Shown here in pieces: positions 1 to 7,514 of a DNA stretch of 64,000 nt. The DNA lies in contig NZ_JADLQQ010000019.1 of the NCBI RefSeq assembly GCF_015477765.1, forward strand, positions 43,118-107,117. Direction: 5' to 3'. How positions within the stretch are numbered: position 1 is the first letter of the stretch; each line of letters opens with the position of its first letter. The stretch comes from Nocardia transvalensis. Lineage in GTDB: Bacteria > Actinomycetota > Actinomycetes > Mycobacteriales > Mycobacteriaceae. The translations under genes were made by a program, and so were the position numbers. Under the pieces are notes generated by a model. It was not told where the DNA came from, did not search any database, and was given only the letters and a program-made list of their open reading frames with translations.

Positions 1-255
1 ATCGCCTCGCAGATCACCCGACGGGTCGGGCGCCTGTCCGATGCGATCGGCGGCGATATCGGCGAACAGCGCCGACAGCGTTCCCCATCGGCGATAGATC
101 GTGCTGGCGGTGACTCCGGCCCGGGCCGCCACGGCAGGAACGGTCACCTGATCGGCGCCGACCTCGGCCACCAGCTCGGTCGCCGCCGCGAAGACCGCGT
201 CGCGCACCCGCGCACTGCGTCCGCCGGGACGCTTGGCGCGGGTCTCGATAGGCAC
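1..255 (-). CDS. TetR-family transcriptional regulator (5' part, cut by window edge)
   Basis: Reading leftwards from a GTG at 255 the protein opens with a basic stretch and then a helix-turn-helix of TetR type: A-x-R-A-G-V-T-A-S-T-I-Y-R-R-W around residues 43-57. About 85 residues are inside the window; the ligand-binding part lies beyond base 1. No ATG fits the frame because a stop lies just upstream, so GTG at 255 is the only reasonable start. The gene is divergent from the SnoaL-like gene at 364, and two copies of an inverted repeat (265-288, 312-335) lie between them. This is the usual arrangement for a TetR repressor controlling itself and its neighbour. Inducer unknown. Confidence 0.85.
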   Translation of the reverse strand, partial: MPIETRAKRPGGRSARVRDAVFAAATELVAEVGADQVTVPAVAARAGVTASTIYRRWGTLSALFADIAADRIGQAPDPSGDLRGD

Positions 256-264
256 CCCGACATG

Positions 265-288
265 CTAACGCAACAACATTTGCGTTAG
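265..288. promoter_or_regulatory. Operator-like perfect inverted repeat O1
   Basis: CTAACGCAA (265-273), a 6-nt spacer, then TTGCGTTAG (280-288): two perfect 9-bp arms. It ends 10 bp from the TetR start codon, so a bound repressor would block TetR expression. Inferred TetR operator. Confidence 0.75.
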
Positions 289-311
289 ACCAGCCCGCGC
301 CGTATCGTCTC

Positions 312-335
312 CTAACGCAAACATCTTTGCTTTTA
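312..335. promoter_or_regulatory. Operator-like inverted repeat O2 (half conserved)
   Basis: The same left arm CTAACGCAA (312-320) recurs, again followed by 6 nt, then a degenerate right arm TTGCTTTTA (327-335). Repeat of arm and spacing relative to 265-288 supports a second, weaker site for the same regulator, in front of the SnoaL-like gene. Confidence 0.6.
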
Positions 336-363
336 TGTGCCAGATCTCTCGGAAGGACCCGCC

Positions 364-744
364 GTGACCGACTCCGCCTACGCCATCGGCGCACAGCTCT
401 ACGCGACACTCACCGCCGCCGACTGGGACGGCCTGCGGGCCCTGCTGCACAACGACGCCACCTGGACGCTGCCGGGCGACAACGCCATCTCCGGCACCGC
501 GGTCGGTGCGGACGCGGTGGTGCAGCGCGCCCGCACGATCGCCGGCTACGGGCTGCGCTTCGATCTGCGCCACATCCTGACCAGCCGGGAGAACGTGGCA
601 CTGGCGCTGCACAACACGGCCCGGCGTGCGGATGCGGTGCTCGACGAGCACCTGGCGACGGTGTGCCGCCTGCGCGACGGCAAGATCGCCGAGATCGAAA
701 GCTTCCTGTCGGATGTGCCGGGGATGAACGCCTTCTTCGTCTGA
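364..744 (+). CDS. SnoaL-like / NTF2-fold protein
   Basis: A 126-residue protein of the small alpha+beta cone (SnoaL/NTF2-like) type: an N-terminal helix (A-x-x-L-Y-A-T-L), a W-D-G-L-R-A-L-L segment, a G-D-N-A-I-S-G loop, and a C-terminal strand pair with R-L-R-D-G-K-I-A-E-I-E-S-F-L, which is typical of the fold. Such proteins are cyclases, isomerases or ligand binders; the reaction cannot be read here. The GTG at 364 is chosen because GGAAGGA (351-357) sits 6 nt upstream; a GTG at 337 in the same frame lacks a ribosome site. Probably repressed by the divergent TetR protein. Confidence 0.8.
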   Translation: MTDSAYAIGAQLYATLTAADWDGLRALLHNDATWTLPGDNAISGTAVGADAVVQRARTIAGYGLRFDLRHILTSRENVALALHNTARRADAVLDEHLATVCRLRDGKIAEIESFLSDVPGMNAFFV

Positions 745-944
745 TCCGACCGCCCCCGCTAGAGTGTTCGCGTGCACCGAATCTACAAAGTCACTCCGCC
801 CCCCGCCGCCTGAGCGGGGTGGTCTCCGAGCCGAGGGTCGCGTGCCGCTCGGCTGATTCGTAGTACCGGCTCACGGTACGAGCATCGGTAGCACCTGCCC
901 CGCGTCGTCGATCTTCCATTCCTTCGACGCAGGAGCACTCCTTC

Positions 945-1841
945 ATGTCCATCGACGTCGTCGCGCCCGCGCGCGACCGCGCTGCGCTGACCCTCATCGC
1001 CGCCGGAATCCTGTGGGGAACGGGCGGTCTCGCCGGTTCCCTGCTCGGCCGGCTGGCCGATCTCCATCCGCTGTCCGTCGCCACCTACCGGCTGCTGCTC
1101 GGCGGCGGTCTGGCCATCGCATGGCTGGCCGTCACGGGCGGACTGCGCGGGGTGCCGCGGAATCCGGTGGCACTGCGCCGGATAGCGGTGACCGGCATCC
1201 TGCTGGGTTGCTACCAGGCTTGCTACTTCGTTGCGGTGCAATGGACTTCGGTCAGCATCGCGACGATGGCGACCATCGGGATGCTGCCCGTCTTCGTCGC
1301 CATGGGTGCCGCCGTCCGCGAGCGCCGCATGCCGAATCGCACGACACTGCTGTCCATCGGCGCCGCGGTGACGGGGCTCGTCTTGCTCACCTGGTCCCCC
1401 CGCGACGCGGGAACCGGCTGGGCGACGGTCGCCGGGGTGAGCTTCGCCCTGCTCTCCGCCGCCGGATTCGCGGTGATGACCTTGCTGACCGGCACTCCCG
1501 TACCGGGCCTGGATCCCTTGCGCACCACGGCATTCGGCATGTTCACCGGCGGCCTGCTGCTCACCCCGGCGGCCCTCGCCTTCGGCATGAGCCTGCCTCT
1601 GAATACTGAGGTCCTGGCCACCGCGGCCTATTTCGGGGCCATTCCCACCGCTCTGGCCTACACGGCCTACTTCCACGGCTTGCGCACGGCCGCACCAATT
1701 TTCGCCGCCCTCGCCGCCCTGCTGGAACCCCTGACCGCAACCTTGCTGTCGGTCCTGCTGTTCCGCGAACACCTCCCCACCCAGGGCTGGTGCGGCGCCG
1801 CCCTCCTGATCACCGCCCTCGCCGTGAGCTCCCGCAGATGA
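945..1841 (+). CDS. EamA/DMT-superfamily membrane transporter
   Basis: A 298-residue hydrophobic protein with two homologous EamA halves and about ten membrane helices. Typical features are G-I-L-W-G-T-G-G-L-A-G near the N-terminus, V-A-T-Y-R-L-L-L-G-G at the second helix, and A-A-L-L-E-P-L-T-A-T-L-L near the end. DMT members export or import amino acids, nucleotides and other metabolites; the substrate is not evident. The ATG at 945 follows an AGGAG-like site at about 930. Monocistronic; the stop is followed at once by a hairpin and a minisatellite. Confidence 0.88.
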   Translation: MSIDVVAPARDRAALTLIAAGILWGTGGLAGSLLGRLADLHPLSVATYRLLLGGGLAIAWLAVTGGLRGVPRNPVALRRIAVTGILLGCYQACYFVAVQWTSVSIATMATIGMLPVFVAMGAAVRERRMPNRTTLLSIGAAVTGLVLLTWSPRDAGTGWATVAGVSFALLSAAGFAVMTLLTGTPVPGLDPLRTTAFGMFTGGLLLTPAALAFGMSLPLNTEVLATAAYFGAIPTALAYTAYFHGLRTAAPIFAALAALLEPLTATLLSVLLFREHLPTQGWCGAALLITALAVSSRR

Positions 1842-1850
1842 GGTGAGGCC

Positions 1851-1868
1851 CCGGCCATAAGCACGCCG
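1851..1868. repeat. Dispersed intergenic hairpin element, copy 1
   Basis: CCGGCCATAAGCACGCCG. Its reverse complement matches the element at 30228, 34986, 40271 (inverted) and 56539. It lies 9 nt after the stop codon of the EamA gene, as expected for a 3'-end element. See findings. Confidence 0.6.
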
Positions 1869-1869
1869 A

Positions 1870-1903
1870 CCCCGCATCCGGCGCTGGGGCGCCGGATGCG
1901 GGG
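1870..1903. terminator. 15-bp perfect stem-loop, probable terminator
   Basis: Arms 1870-1884 and 1889-1903 are perfectly complementary with a TGGG loop. Located between convergent genes. There is no U-tract, as is common in actinobacteria. Its right arm runs into the first unit of the tandem array that follows. Confidence 0.7.
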
Positions 1904-2190
1904 AACAAAACGCCAGCGCCCACGCGGGGAACAAAACGCCAGCGCCCACGCGGGGAACAAAACGCCAGCGCCCACGCGAGGAACAAGAACACCAACCCCG
2001 CGCGGGGAACAAGAACACCAACGCCCACGCGGGGAACAAGAACACCAACGCCCACGCGGCGAACAAGAACACCAACGCCCACGCGGCGAACAAGAACACC
2101 AACGCCCACGCGGCGAACAAGAACACCAACGCCCACGCGAGGAACAAACACCAACGCCCGCGCGGGGAACAAGAACGCCAGCGCCCACGT
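1898..2190. repeat. Minisatellite, 11 copies of a 26-27 bp unit
   Basis: The core (G/C)GAACAA recurs at 1902, 1928, 1954, 1980, 2006, 2033, 2060, 2087, 2114, 2141 and 2166. The first units are 26 bp and the later ones 27 bp; the last is 25 bp because of a small deletion. The units divide into two subtypes (AACAAAACGCCAGCGCCCAC and AACAAGAACACCAACGCCCA), as in a growing array. The DNA lies between convergent genes. The frames that stay open through it are products of the period and are not judged to be genes. Confidence 0.95.
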
Positions 2191-2205
2191 AGCGGCATCC
2201 AGCCA

Positions 2206-2277
2206 GCTGCGCGGCCGTCCTCTTCGACGGCCGCGCAGCGGTACCTGGTTCCCTGCCCGGACGAAGTCCGGGCAGGG
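2206..2277. terminator. Two consecutive strong stem-loops after the APC permease gene
   Basis: Stem 1: perfect 14-bp arms 2206-2219 and 2226-2239. Stem 2: perfect 12-bp arms 2251-2262 and 2266-2277 with a GAA loop. Stem 2 ends 4 bp from the permease stop codon at 2281, so it most likely terminates that leftward transcript; stem 1 may back it up or serve the opposite strand. Confidence 0.75.
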
Positions 2278-2280
2278 GCG

Positions 2281-3714
2281 TCACTTGACCGGGGTGGTTT
2301 TCGAGGTGGGATCGCCGCCGGTGGCGAGGAGGGAGTGGCGGCGGCTGTAGGCGAAATAGATGACCGTGCCGAGGGCGAACCAGGCGGCGAAGCGCAACCA
2401 GGTCATCGGGTCCAAGTAGGTGATCAGCCAGATCGAGAAGGCGATGCCGATCAGCGGGACGAACGGCATGAACGGGGTGCGGAAGGTGCGGGGCAGGTCG
2501 GGCCTGGTGTAGCGCAGCACGATCACCGCGATGCACACCACCACGAACGCCAGCAGGATGCCGATATTGGTGAGCTCGGCCGCCTGCCCGATCGGCAGCA
2601 GACCGGCGATCACCGCGGAGACGACACCGGCGATCCAGGTGATGCGGGTCGGCACATGGCGCGTCGGATGGGTCTTGGCGAACCACCGCGGCAGCAGACC
2701 GTCGCGGCTCATCGAATACCAGACGCGGGTGACCCCGAGCATGAAGGTGAACATCACCGTCAGGATGCCCACAATGGCACCCGCCGCGATCAGACTGCCG
2801 AGCCCCGGCAGCCCCACATGCTCGAATGCCGAGGACAGACCGCTCTTCGGGTTGATCTCCGTGTACTTCTGCATACCGGTCAGCACCAGGCAGACCAGCA
2901 CGTACAGCACCATGGAGATGACCAGCGAGTAGATGATCGCCTTGGGCAGATGCCGTTTGGCGTCGATCGATTCCTCCGCCGCCGTCGACATCGCGTCATA
3001 GCCGAACACCGCGAAGAACACCGTGGCCGCACCCGTCACCGCGCCGCCGAAACCGAACGGGAAGTACGGGGAGTAGTTGCCGCTCTTGATGTAGAAGGCG
3101 CCCGCCACGATCACGATCAGCACGACCACGACCTTGATGCCGACCACGATGGTCTCGAACCGCGCGGCGGCCTTGATACCCCTGTTGAGCAGGAACGCGA
3201 TCAGCAGACACAGCAGCGCCGCGAACAGATCCACCTTGTGCCCGGCACCGGTACCGGGCGCGCCCAGCATCCAGAGAGGCAGAGCAATGTCCAACTGCTC
3301 CAACAGGAACGAGATGTAGCCGGAGATTCCGATGGCCACCACCGCCACGATCGCGGTGTACTCCAGCAGCAGATCCCATCCGATGAACCAGCCGACCGGT
3401 TCACCGAGCACCGCATAGCCGTAGGTGTAGGCCGATCCCGCCCTCGGGATCAGCCCGGCGAATTCCGCATACGACAGCGCGGCCGCGGCACTGGCCACAC
3501 CGGCGATCAGGAACGAGATCAGCACGGCGGGACCGGCTTTGTCGTGGGCGACCGCACCGGCCAGGGCGAAGATTCCGGCGCCGATGATGCCACCCACACC
3601 GATGGCGGTCAGCTGCCCGAGGCCCAGGGCCCGCTGCAGGCCACTGGACTCCTCCTCGATCTGATCGATGGGTTTGCGCCGGAACAGGTCGCGCATCGCT
3701 GGACTAGCTGGCAT
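2281..3714 (-). CDS. APC-family (cationic) amino-acid permease
   Basis: A 477-residue membrane protein. After a cytoplasmic M-R-D-L-F-R-R-K-P-I-D leader comes the family's first-helix signature G-V-G-G-I-I-G-A-G-I-F-A-L-A-G, then about 12 helices, including Y-A-E-F-A-G-L-I-P-R-A-G-S-A-Y-T-Y. This pattern fits the CAT/YfnA-like branch of amino acid-polyamine-organocation transporters, which take up neutral or basic amino acids. The ATG at 3714 is preceded by AAGGAGAG at a good distance; an inner ATG at 3696 is less well placed. Followed by two terminator-like hairpins. Substrate not determinable. Confidence 0.9.
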   Translation of the reverse strand: MPASPAMRDLFRRKPIDQIEEESSGLQRALGLGQLTAIGVGGIIGAGIFALAGAVAHDKAGPAVLISFLIAGVASAAAALSYAEFAGLIPRAGSAYTYGYAVLGEPVGWFIGWDLLLEYTAIVAVVAIGISGYISFLLEQLDIALPLWMLGAPGTGAGHKVDLFAALLCLLIAFLLNRGIKAAARFETIVVGIKVVVVLIVIVAGAFYIKSGNYSPYFPFGFGGAVTGAATVFFAVFGYDAMSTAAEESIDAKRHLPKAIIYSLVISMVLYVLVCLVLTGMQKYTEINPKSGLSSAFEHVGLPGLGSLIAAGAIVGILTVMFTFMLGVTRVWYSMSRDGLLPRWFAKTHPTRHVPTRITWIAGVVSAVIAGLLPIGQAAELTNIGILLAFVVVCIAVIVLRYTRPDLPRTFRTPFMPFVPLIGIAFSIWLITYLDPMTWLRFAAWFALGTVIYFAYSRRHSLLATGGDPTSKTTPVK

Positions 3715-3904
3715 GTGGAGCTCTCCTTGTACAACCGGGTCGGGGCAGTGTAAATGTGAGCGCCAACACCCTGATTGTCCAGGTCCATGAATGCCGCTGT
3801 CGGATTTCATCCGCAAGAACAAACCCAGAGCCCGCTGGATATGCTGCAAGCGGACCCCGAGCCGGTTTCACGGCCTGTGATGCCGGGTGAAGGAAAGGCA
3901 GGTC

Positions 3905-4543
3905 ATGCAGATCGCGATCGTTCTCTACGACCGGTTCACCGCCCTCGATGCGGTCGGTCCGTACGAGGTCTTGAGCCGACTCCCCAACGCGGAGACCGTC
4001 TTCGTCGCCGAACAGGCGGGACCGGTGCGCAACGACAATCACGGCAGCCTCGCGCTGGTCGCCGACCGCACCCTCGACGAGGTGACCCGCCCGGACATCG
4101 TGATCGTCCCCGGCGGCCCCGGGCAGACGCCCCAGATGGACAATCGGCGGCTGCTGGATTGGCTGCGCGCCGTCGATGCCACCACCACCTGGACGACCTC
4201 GGTGTGCACCGGCTCCCTGCTGCTTGCCGCCGCAGGCCTGCTGCGGGGTCGGCGCGCGACCTCGCACTGGCTGGCGCTGGACGAACTGGCCCGTCTCGGC
4301 GCGGAGCCGACACTCGATCGCGTGGTCGTGGACGGAAAATATGTCACGGCGGCAGGAGTCTCCTCCGGCATCGATATGGGCCTCACCCTGCTCGGCACGA
4401 TCGCCGGTGACGACCACGCCAAGGCGATTCAACTGATGACCGAATACGATCCGCAACCCCCCTATGATGTGGGCTCCCCGTCGAAGGCTCCCGCCGATCT
4501 GGTCGAAAAACTCCGGGCCACAAGCCGCTTCACCCGCCACTGA
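3905..4543 (+). CDS. DJ-1/PfpI-family protein, isonitrile hydratase-like
   Basis: A 212-residue flavodoxin-like protein. The nucleophile elbow T-S-V-C-T-G-S-L-L-L-A-A-A-G places Cys at residue 101, the same number as the catalytic Cys of Pseudomonas isocyanide hydratase (InhA, from memory). Asp15 in F-T-A-L-D-A-V-G-P is near the other active-site Asp of that enzyme. G-G-P-G (residues 70-73) precedes the helix as expected. A different activity within the superfamily (protein deglycase, transcription-factor half) is possible, but no AraC domain follows. The ATG at 3905 is preceded by GAAGGAAAG (3890-3898). Convergent with the PknG operon. Confidence 0.82.
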   Translation: MQIAIVLYDRFTALDAVGPYEVLSRLPNAETVFVAEQAGPVRNDNHGSLALVADRTLDEVTRPDIVIVPGGPGQTPQMDNRRLLDWLRAVDATTTWTTSVCTGSLLLAAAGLLRGRRATSHWLALDELARLGAEPTLDRVVVDGKYVTAAGVSSGIDMGLTLLGTIAGDDHAKAIQLMTEYDPQPPYDVGSPSKAPADLVEKLRATSRFTRH

Positions 4544-4556
4544 CCGCACGCTCCGA

Positions 4557-5216
4557 TCAATCGGCGGGTTCGGCGGTGACGGTGATGGTGGTCCAGCCGC
4601 CGACATGGATGCGGTCGCCGTCGTGGAGGGGGACCGGGGTCTTGGCGGGGATGAGGTCGTCGCTGCCGTTGAGGCTGGTGCCGTTGGTGGAGCCGAGGTC
4701 GGTGATGGTGAGGCCACCGGGGTCGACGTGGATGCGGGCGTGTGAGCGGGAGACCCCGATGTCGACGGGGGCGATGCCCAGATCGATTTCGGGCAGCACG
4801 CCCTGGGAGACGCTGCGCTTACCGATCAGGAAATCGTTGCCCCGCAGAGTGATCCGGCGCGGCGGATAGTAGGCCGGGAATTCGACGCGGTCGGCATCCG
4901 GGCCCTTGCGTGCCAGGACGCGCTCGTAGAACTCCCGATCCGCGGTTACCGTGGCCACCCAGACCCGCTGGCCCGCAGAAGATTCCGAGACCGCCCCGGC
5001 ACCGTCGGTTCCCGCGCTCACCCGGACGGTCTCGTCCGGCGCGGGCAATGCCGAATCGTGGCCGCACGCCTCGCAGAAGCGGCCCGCGATGGGTGCTCCG
5101 CACACCGGGCACTGCGCCGCCACGTCTATCGGCGGCGCCACCACCCCGATCGGGGAACCGCAGACGTCGCAGTAGTCGGTGGCCGCCGACGGATGCCCCT
5201 CGGGACAGGTGATCAT
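4557..5216 (-). CDS. Zinc-ribbon FHA-domain protein (last gene of the PknG operon)
   Basis: A 219-residue cytoplasmic protein. The N-terminus carries two short zinc ribbons: Cys4/Cys16/Cys19 near H-P-S-A-A-T-D-Y-C-D-V-C-G, then Cys36, Cys39, Cys48 and Cys51. A linker with D-E-T-V-R-V-S (61-67) follows, then a forkhead-associated domain with G-K-R (132-134), S-R-S-H-A-R-I (156-162) and T-N-G (177-179), the residues that hold a phosphothreonine peptide. FHA domains read Thr phosphorylation, so this is the likely reader for the kinase in the same operon. The Thr in the linker could be a phosphoacceptor, as in GarA, but that is inference. The ATG at 5216 overlaps the VWA stop codon (ATGA). Confidence 0.9.
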   Translation of the reverse strand: MITCPEGHPSAATDYCDVCGSPIGVVAPPIDVAAQCPVCGAPIAGRFCEACGHDSALPAPDETVRVSAGTDGAGAVSESSAGQRVWVATVTADREFYERVLARKGPDADRVEFPAYYPPRRITLRGNDFLIGKRSVSQGVLPEIDLGIAPVDIGVSRSHARIHVDPGGLTITDLGSTNGTSLNGSDDLIPAKTPVPLHDGDRIHVGGWTTITVTAEPAD

Positions 5217-6502
5217 GACGGATCCTTCCGCACCCGAGCCGTTTTCGTCGATCGGGCGTCGAGGGCCCGCTCGTCGAAGGCGTCGACGGTGCGCCGCAAC
5301 CGCACCGTGCCGGTGCCCTCCTCCACCTCGACGACCTTGCGTAACAGCTTGGCAGTGTTGTCGTTTCCGGATTCGTTCGCGAGCACCACCGCGCGCTGGA
5401 GCTTCGCCGTCGCGGTATCCAGGTCGCCCTGTTCGCGCGCCGCCAACCCTTCCTGCACGACCTGCGCCAATTCGGCCTGGCCGGTGTAGTGGGCGACCCG
5501 GCGGCTGATGCGTGCCGACAGCTCGGTGTCGGTGGTCCACTCGGCCTTCACCAAGCCCTGGCCCACCACCTCCGCACCGGCGACCACACTGATCCGGGCG
5601 GCCAGCTTCTCGCGCCCGGCCGCGGCCGGTTCCACCCGCACCTGCAGGTGATAGTCGCGGTCCTCCGCACCCCAGGCACCCAGCGGATACTCCCCCACCT
5701 GCGGACCGACCTCGACGCGCCGATCGGTGAGATCCTCGATGGTCGGGGCCACCTGCTTCACGAACCGCACCGTGGCCCCGGCCGGTGTCCACACCCGCAG
5801 CGTCAGCTCCGGAATGGTCTTGGCCAGCGAGCTCTGCATCATCGCCCGGAAGTCGGCGGCCAGCTGCTCCCCCTCCTTCACCACATCCAGCGAGCCGTGC
5901 AGGGCCGAGGCAATCGAGCGCAGCTCGGCGACAACATAATCCGTCCCCACGCCGCGGCAGTCGCAGGTGAAATGTCCCTGGGACCTATTGATCTCCTCCG
6001 CCAGCCGCTCCGGCGACTCGTGCTCGTTCTTGCCGTCGGTGAGCAGAATGGCGTGCGCCATCGCCTGCGGGTGCTGCATCGCGACCTGCCGCGCCAGACC
6101 CAGCCACGTGCCCATCGCGGTGCCGCCGTAGGGGCGCAGCTTGTCCAGCTCGTGCCGGGCGGCCGTGCGGGACCGGCGGCTCGCGCGCTGCAGTGGACCG
6201 CGGCGCGGGTGCACCACCTTCGCCTCCGACGTGCCCTGCACGATGGCGAACAGTGTCCCGTCGGGCAGTTCGTCGAGCGCGGCCAGCGTGGCGCGGCGGG
6301 CCCCGGAGAACCGGTCGCCTGCGCCCATCGACCCAGAGCAGTCGATGATGATCATCTCCAGGCGTTCCGGCGGCGGCTCGGCGACCGCGAAATCGGCGCC
6401 CGCCTCCACGGTGACCACCGCATCGACGGTATCCGCGCCCTCGGCCAGATACCGATTCTGGTCCACGGCCACCGAAATGCCCTTGTTTGCTTGCGAACTC
6501 AC
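5213..6502 (-). CDS. von Willebrand factor A domain protein
   Basis: A 429-residue protein without signal peptide or membrane helix. The VWA domain begins near residue 47 and has a complete MIDAS metal site: D54-C-S56-G-S58, then a G-G-T-A-M-G-T loop and L-L-T-D-G-K-N. Beyond about residue 230 is a beta-rich region and then a helical segment rich in charged residues. VWA proteins with intact MIDAS bind protein partners through a divalent metal ion. The GTG start at 6502 is chosen because GGAGAAG lies just upstream and the phosphatase stop is at 6504. Translationally coupled to both neighbours; probably a scaffold or effector of the phospho-signalling operon. Confidence 0.88.
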   Translation of the reverse strand: MSSQANKGISVAVDQNRYLAEGADTVDAVVTVEAGADFAVAEPPPERLEMIIIDCSGSMGAGDRFSGARRATLAALDELPDGTLFAIVQGTSEAKVVHPRRGPLQRASRRSRTAARHELDKLRPYGGTAMGTWLGLARQVAMQHPQAMAHAILLTDGKNEHESPERLAEEINRSQGHFTCDCRGVGTDYVVAELRSIASALHGSLDVVKEGEQLAADFRAMMQSSLAKTIPELTLRVWTPAGATVRFVKQVAPTIEDLTDRRVEVGPQVGEYPLGAWGAEDRDYHLQVRVEPAAAGREKLAARISVVAGAEVVGQGLVKAEWTTDTELSARISRRVAHYTGQAELAQVVQEGLAAREQGDLDTATAKLQRAVVLANESGNDNTAKLLRKVVEVEEGTGTVRLRRTVDAFDERALDARSTKTARVRKDPS

Positions 6503-6503
6503 C

Positions 6504-7514
6504 CTACTTCTCCTGCATGATCGGATACACCGGCGCGAGGGCCACGGTGATGTTGTCGCTCCCGCCGCCGCGCAGCGCGTAGTCGACGAGGTCGCGGGCG
6601 GCCTGCTCCGGCGGCGCGGCGGTGGCGACGGCGGCCAGCCCGGCCGGATCGGACAGGTAGTTCCACAACCCGTCGCTGCACAGCAGCAGCACACCCGGCC
6701 CGCGCACGCGCAGCGAGTGCACTCCGGTCTCGGCGGCGGTGTGGTCGGAGTCGGCGCCGAGCCAGCGCACCAGCGCATGGGCGCGCGGATCCCGCATCGC
6801 CGCGGCCTCGTCCATCGCCCCGGCGTCGACCAGCGCCTGCGCCCACGAGTCGTCGGAGGTGAGCCGGTGGGAGGGCGGGTCGCAGGCACCGGCACACAGC
6901 CAATACGCCCTGCTGTCACCGACATTCGCGACAGTGATCTCGAATTCGCCGGTACCGCAGGAACGCAGCACGGCCGAGACGTAGGTGCACGAGGGAGAGT
7001 GCCCGTCGGCGGTGGACACCTCGCGCACCGCCTGGAAGGCCGCCTCCAGCCCGCTCATGACCGCCTCGGTGGCGGTGCGGTCGGCCGCCAGCGCGGTCAG
7101 GCAGGCGTCCACGCCGCTGCGGGCCGCCGCGCCGGAGGCCGCCTGCGGATCCTCGGAGGTGGACACCCCGTCACAGACGGCGATCACAACCGCGGGGGCG
7201 TCGGCGTCGTCGAGCACCGCCGCGGCGACGGCGTCCTCGTTGCGGGCGTGCGCCTTGCCGCGATCGGTGACCAACTGCACCGCGCCGAGGTCGGCACTGC
7301 AGCGATCGGGCGGACGGCGCAGCGCGCCGCAGGCCACGCAGTAGCCGTCGGCATCGAATTCGGTTGCGCCGCAGCCGTCGCACGGCGCGGCCGGATCGAT
7401 CGCGAGTTCGGGCAGGGCGGCACGGCGGATCGCCAACTCCCGCCCACATCCCTCGCAGAAGCGGTCCGATACGCGGATCGCGCCTCCGCAGCCCGGGCAC
7501 GCCGCGGCGCTCAC
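6504..7514 (-). CDS. Zinc-ribbon PP2C-type protein phosphatase
   Basis: A 336-residue protein. Two zinc ribbons occupy the first 62 residues (Cys6, Cys9, Cys20, Cys23 and Cys45, Cys48, Cys59, Cys62). The PP2C/PPM domain follows with its metal-binding motifs: R-N-E-D at 91-94, V-C-D-G-V at 113-117, L-L-L-C-S-D-G-L-W-N, and G-G-S-D-N-I-T-V near the end. All acidic metal ligands expected of an active phosphatase appear present. No membrane helix. The GTG start (7514) overlaps the kinase TGA as GTGA. It presumably reverses phosphorylation by the adjacent PknG-type kinase. Confidence 0.92.
   Translation of the reverse strand: MSAAACPGCGGAIRVSDRFCEGCGRELAIRRAALPELAIDPAAPCDGCGATEFDADGYCVACGALRRPPDRCSADLGAVQLVTDRGKAHARNEDAVAAAVLDDADAPAVVIAVCDGVSTSEDPQAASGAAARSGVDACLTALAADRTATEAVMSGLEAAFQAVREVSTADGHSPSCTYVSAVLRSCGTGEFEITVANVGDSRAYWLCAGACDPPSHRLTSDDSWAQALVDAGAMDEAAAMRDPRAHALVRWLGADSDHTAAETGVHSLRVRGPGVLLLCSDGLWNYLSDPAGLAAVATAAPPEQAARDLVDYALRGGGSDNITVALAPVYPIMQEK

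Noticed and set aside
1896..2192. Reading frames open through the first minisatellite, giving proteins of 9-residue repeats (R-P-R-G-E-Q-E-H-Q type) on one strand and Ala/Val/Phe/Leu repeats on the other
   Set aside because: The 27-bp period keeps several frames open on both strands at once, units of 26 bp break frame, there is no ribosome site, and the DNA lies between convergent terminators.
2335..3753. Long rightward frame rich in Asp/Arg/Gln/His
   Set aside because: It is the antisense shadow of the APC permease; composition is that of mirrored GC-rich codons and no family motif appears.
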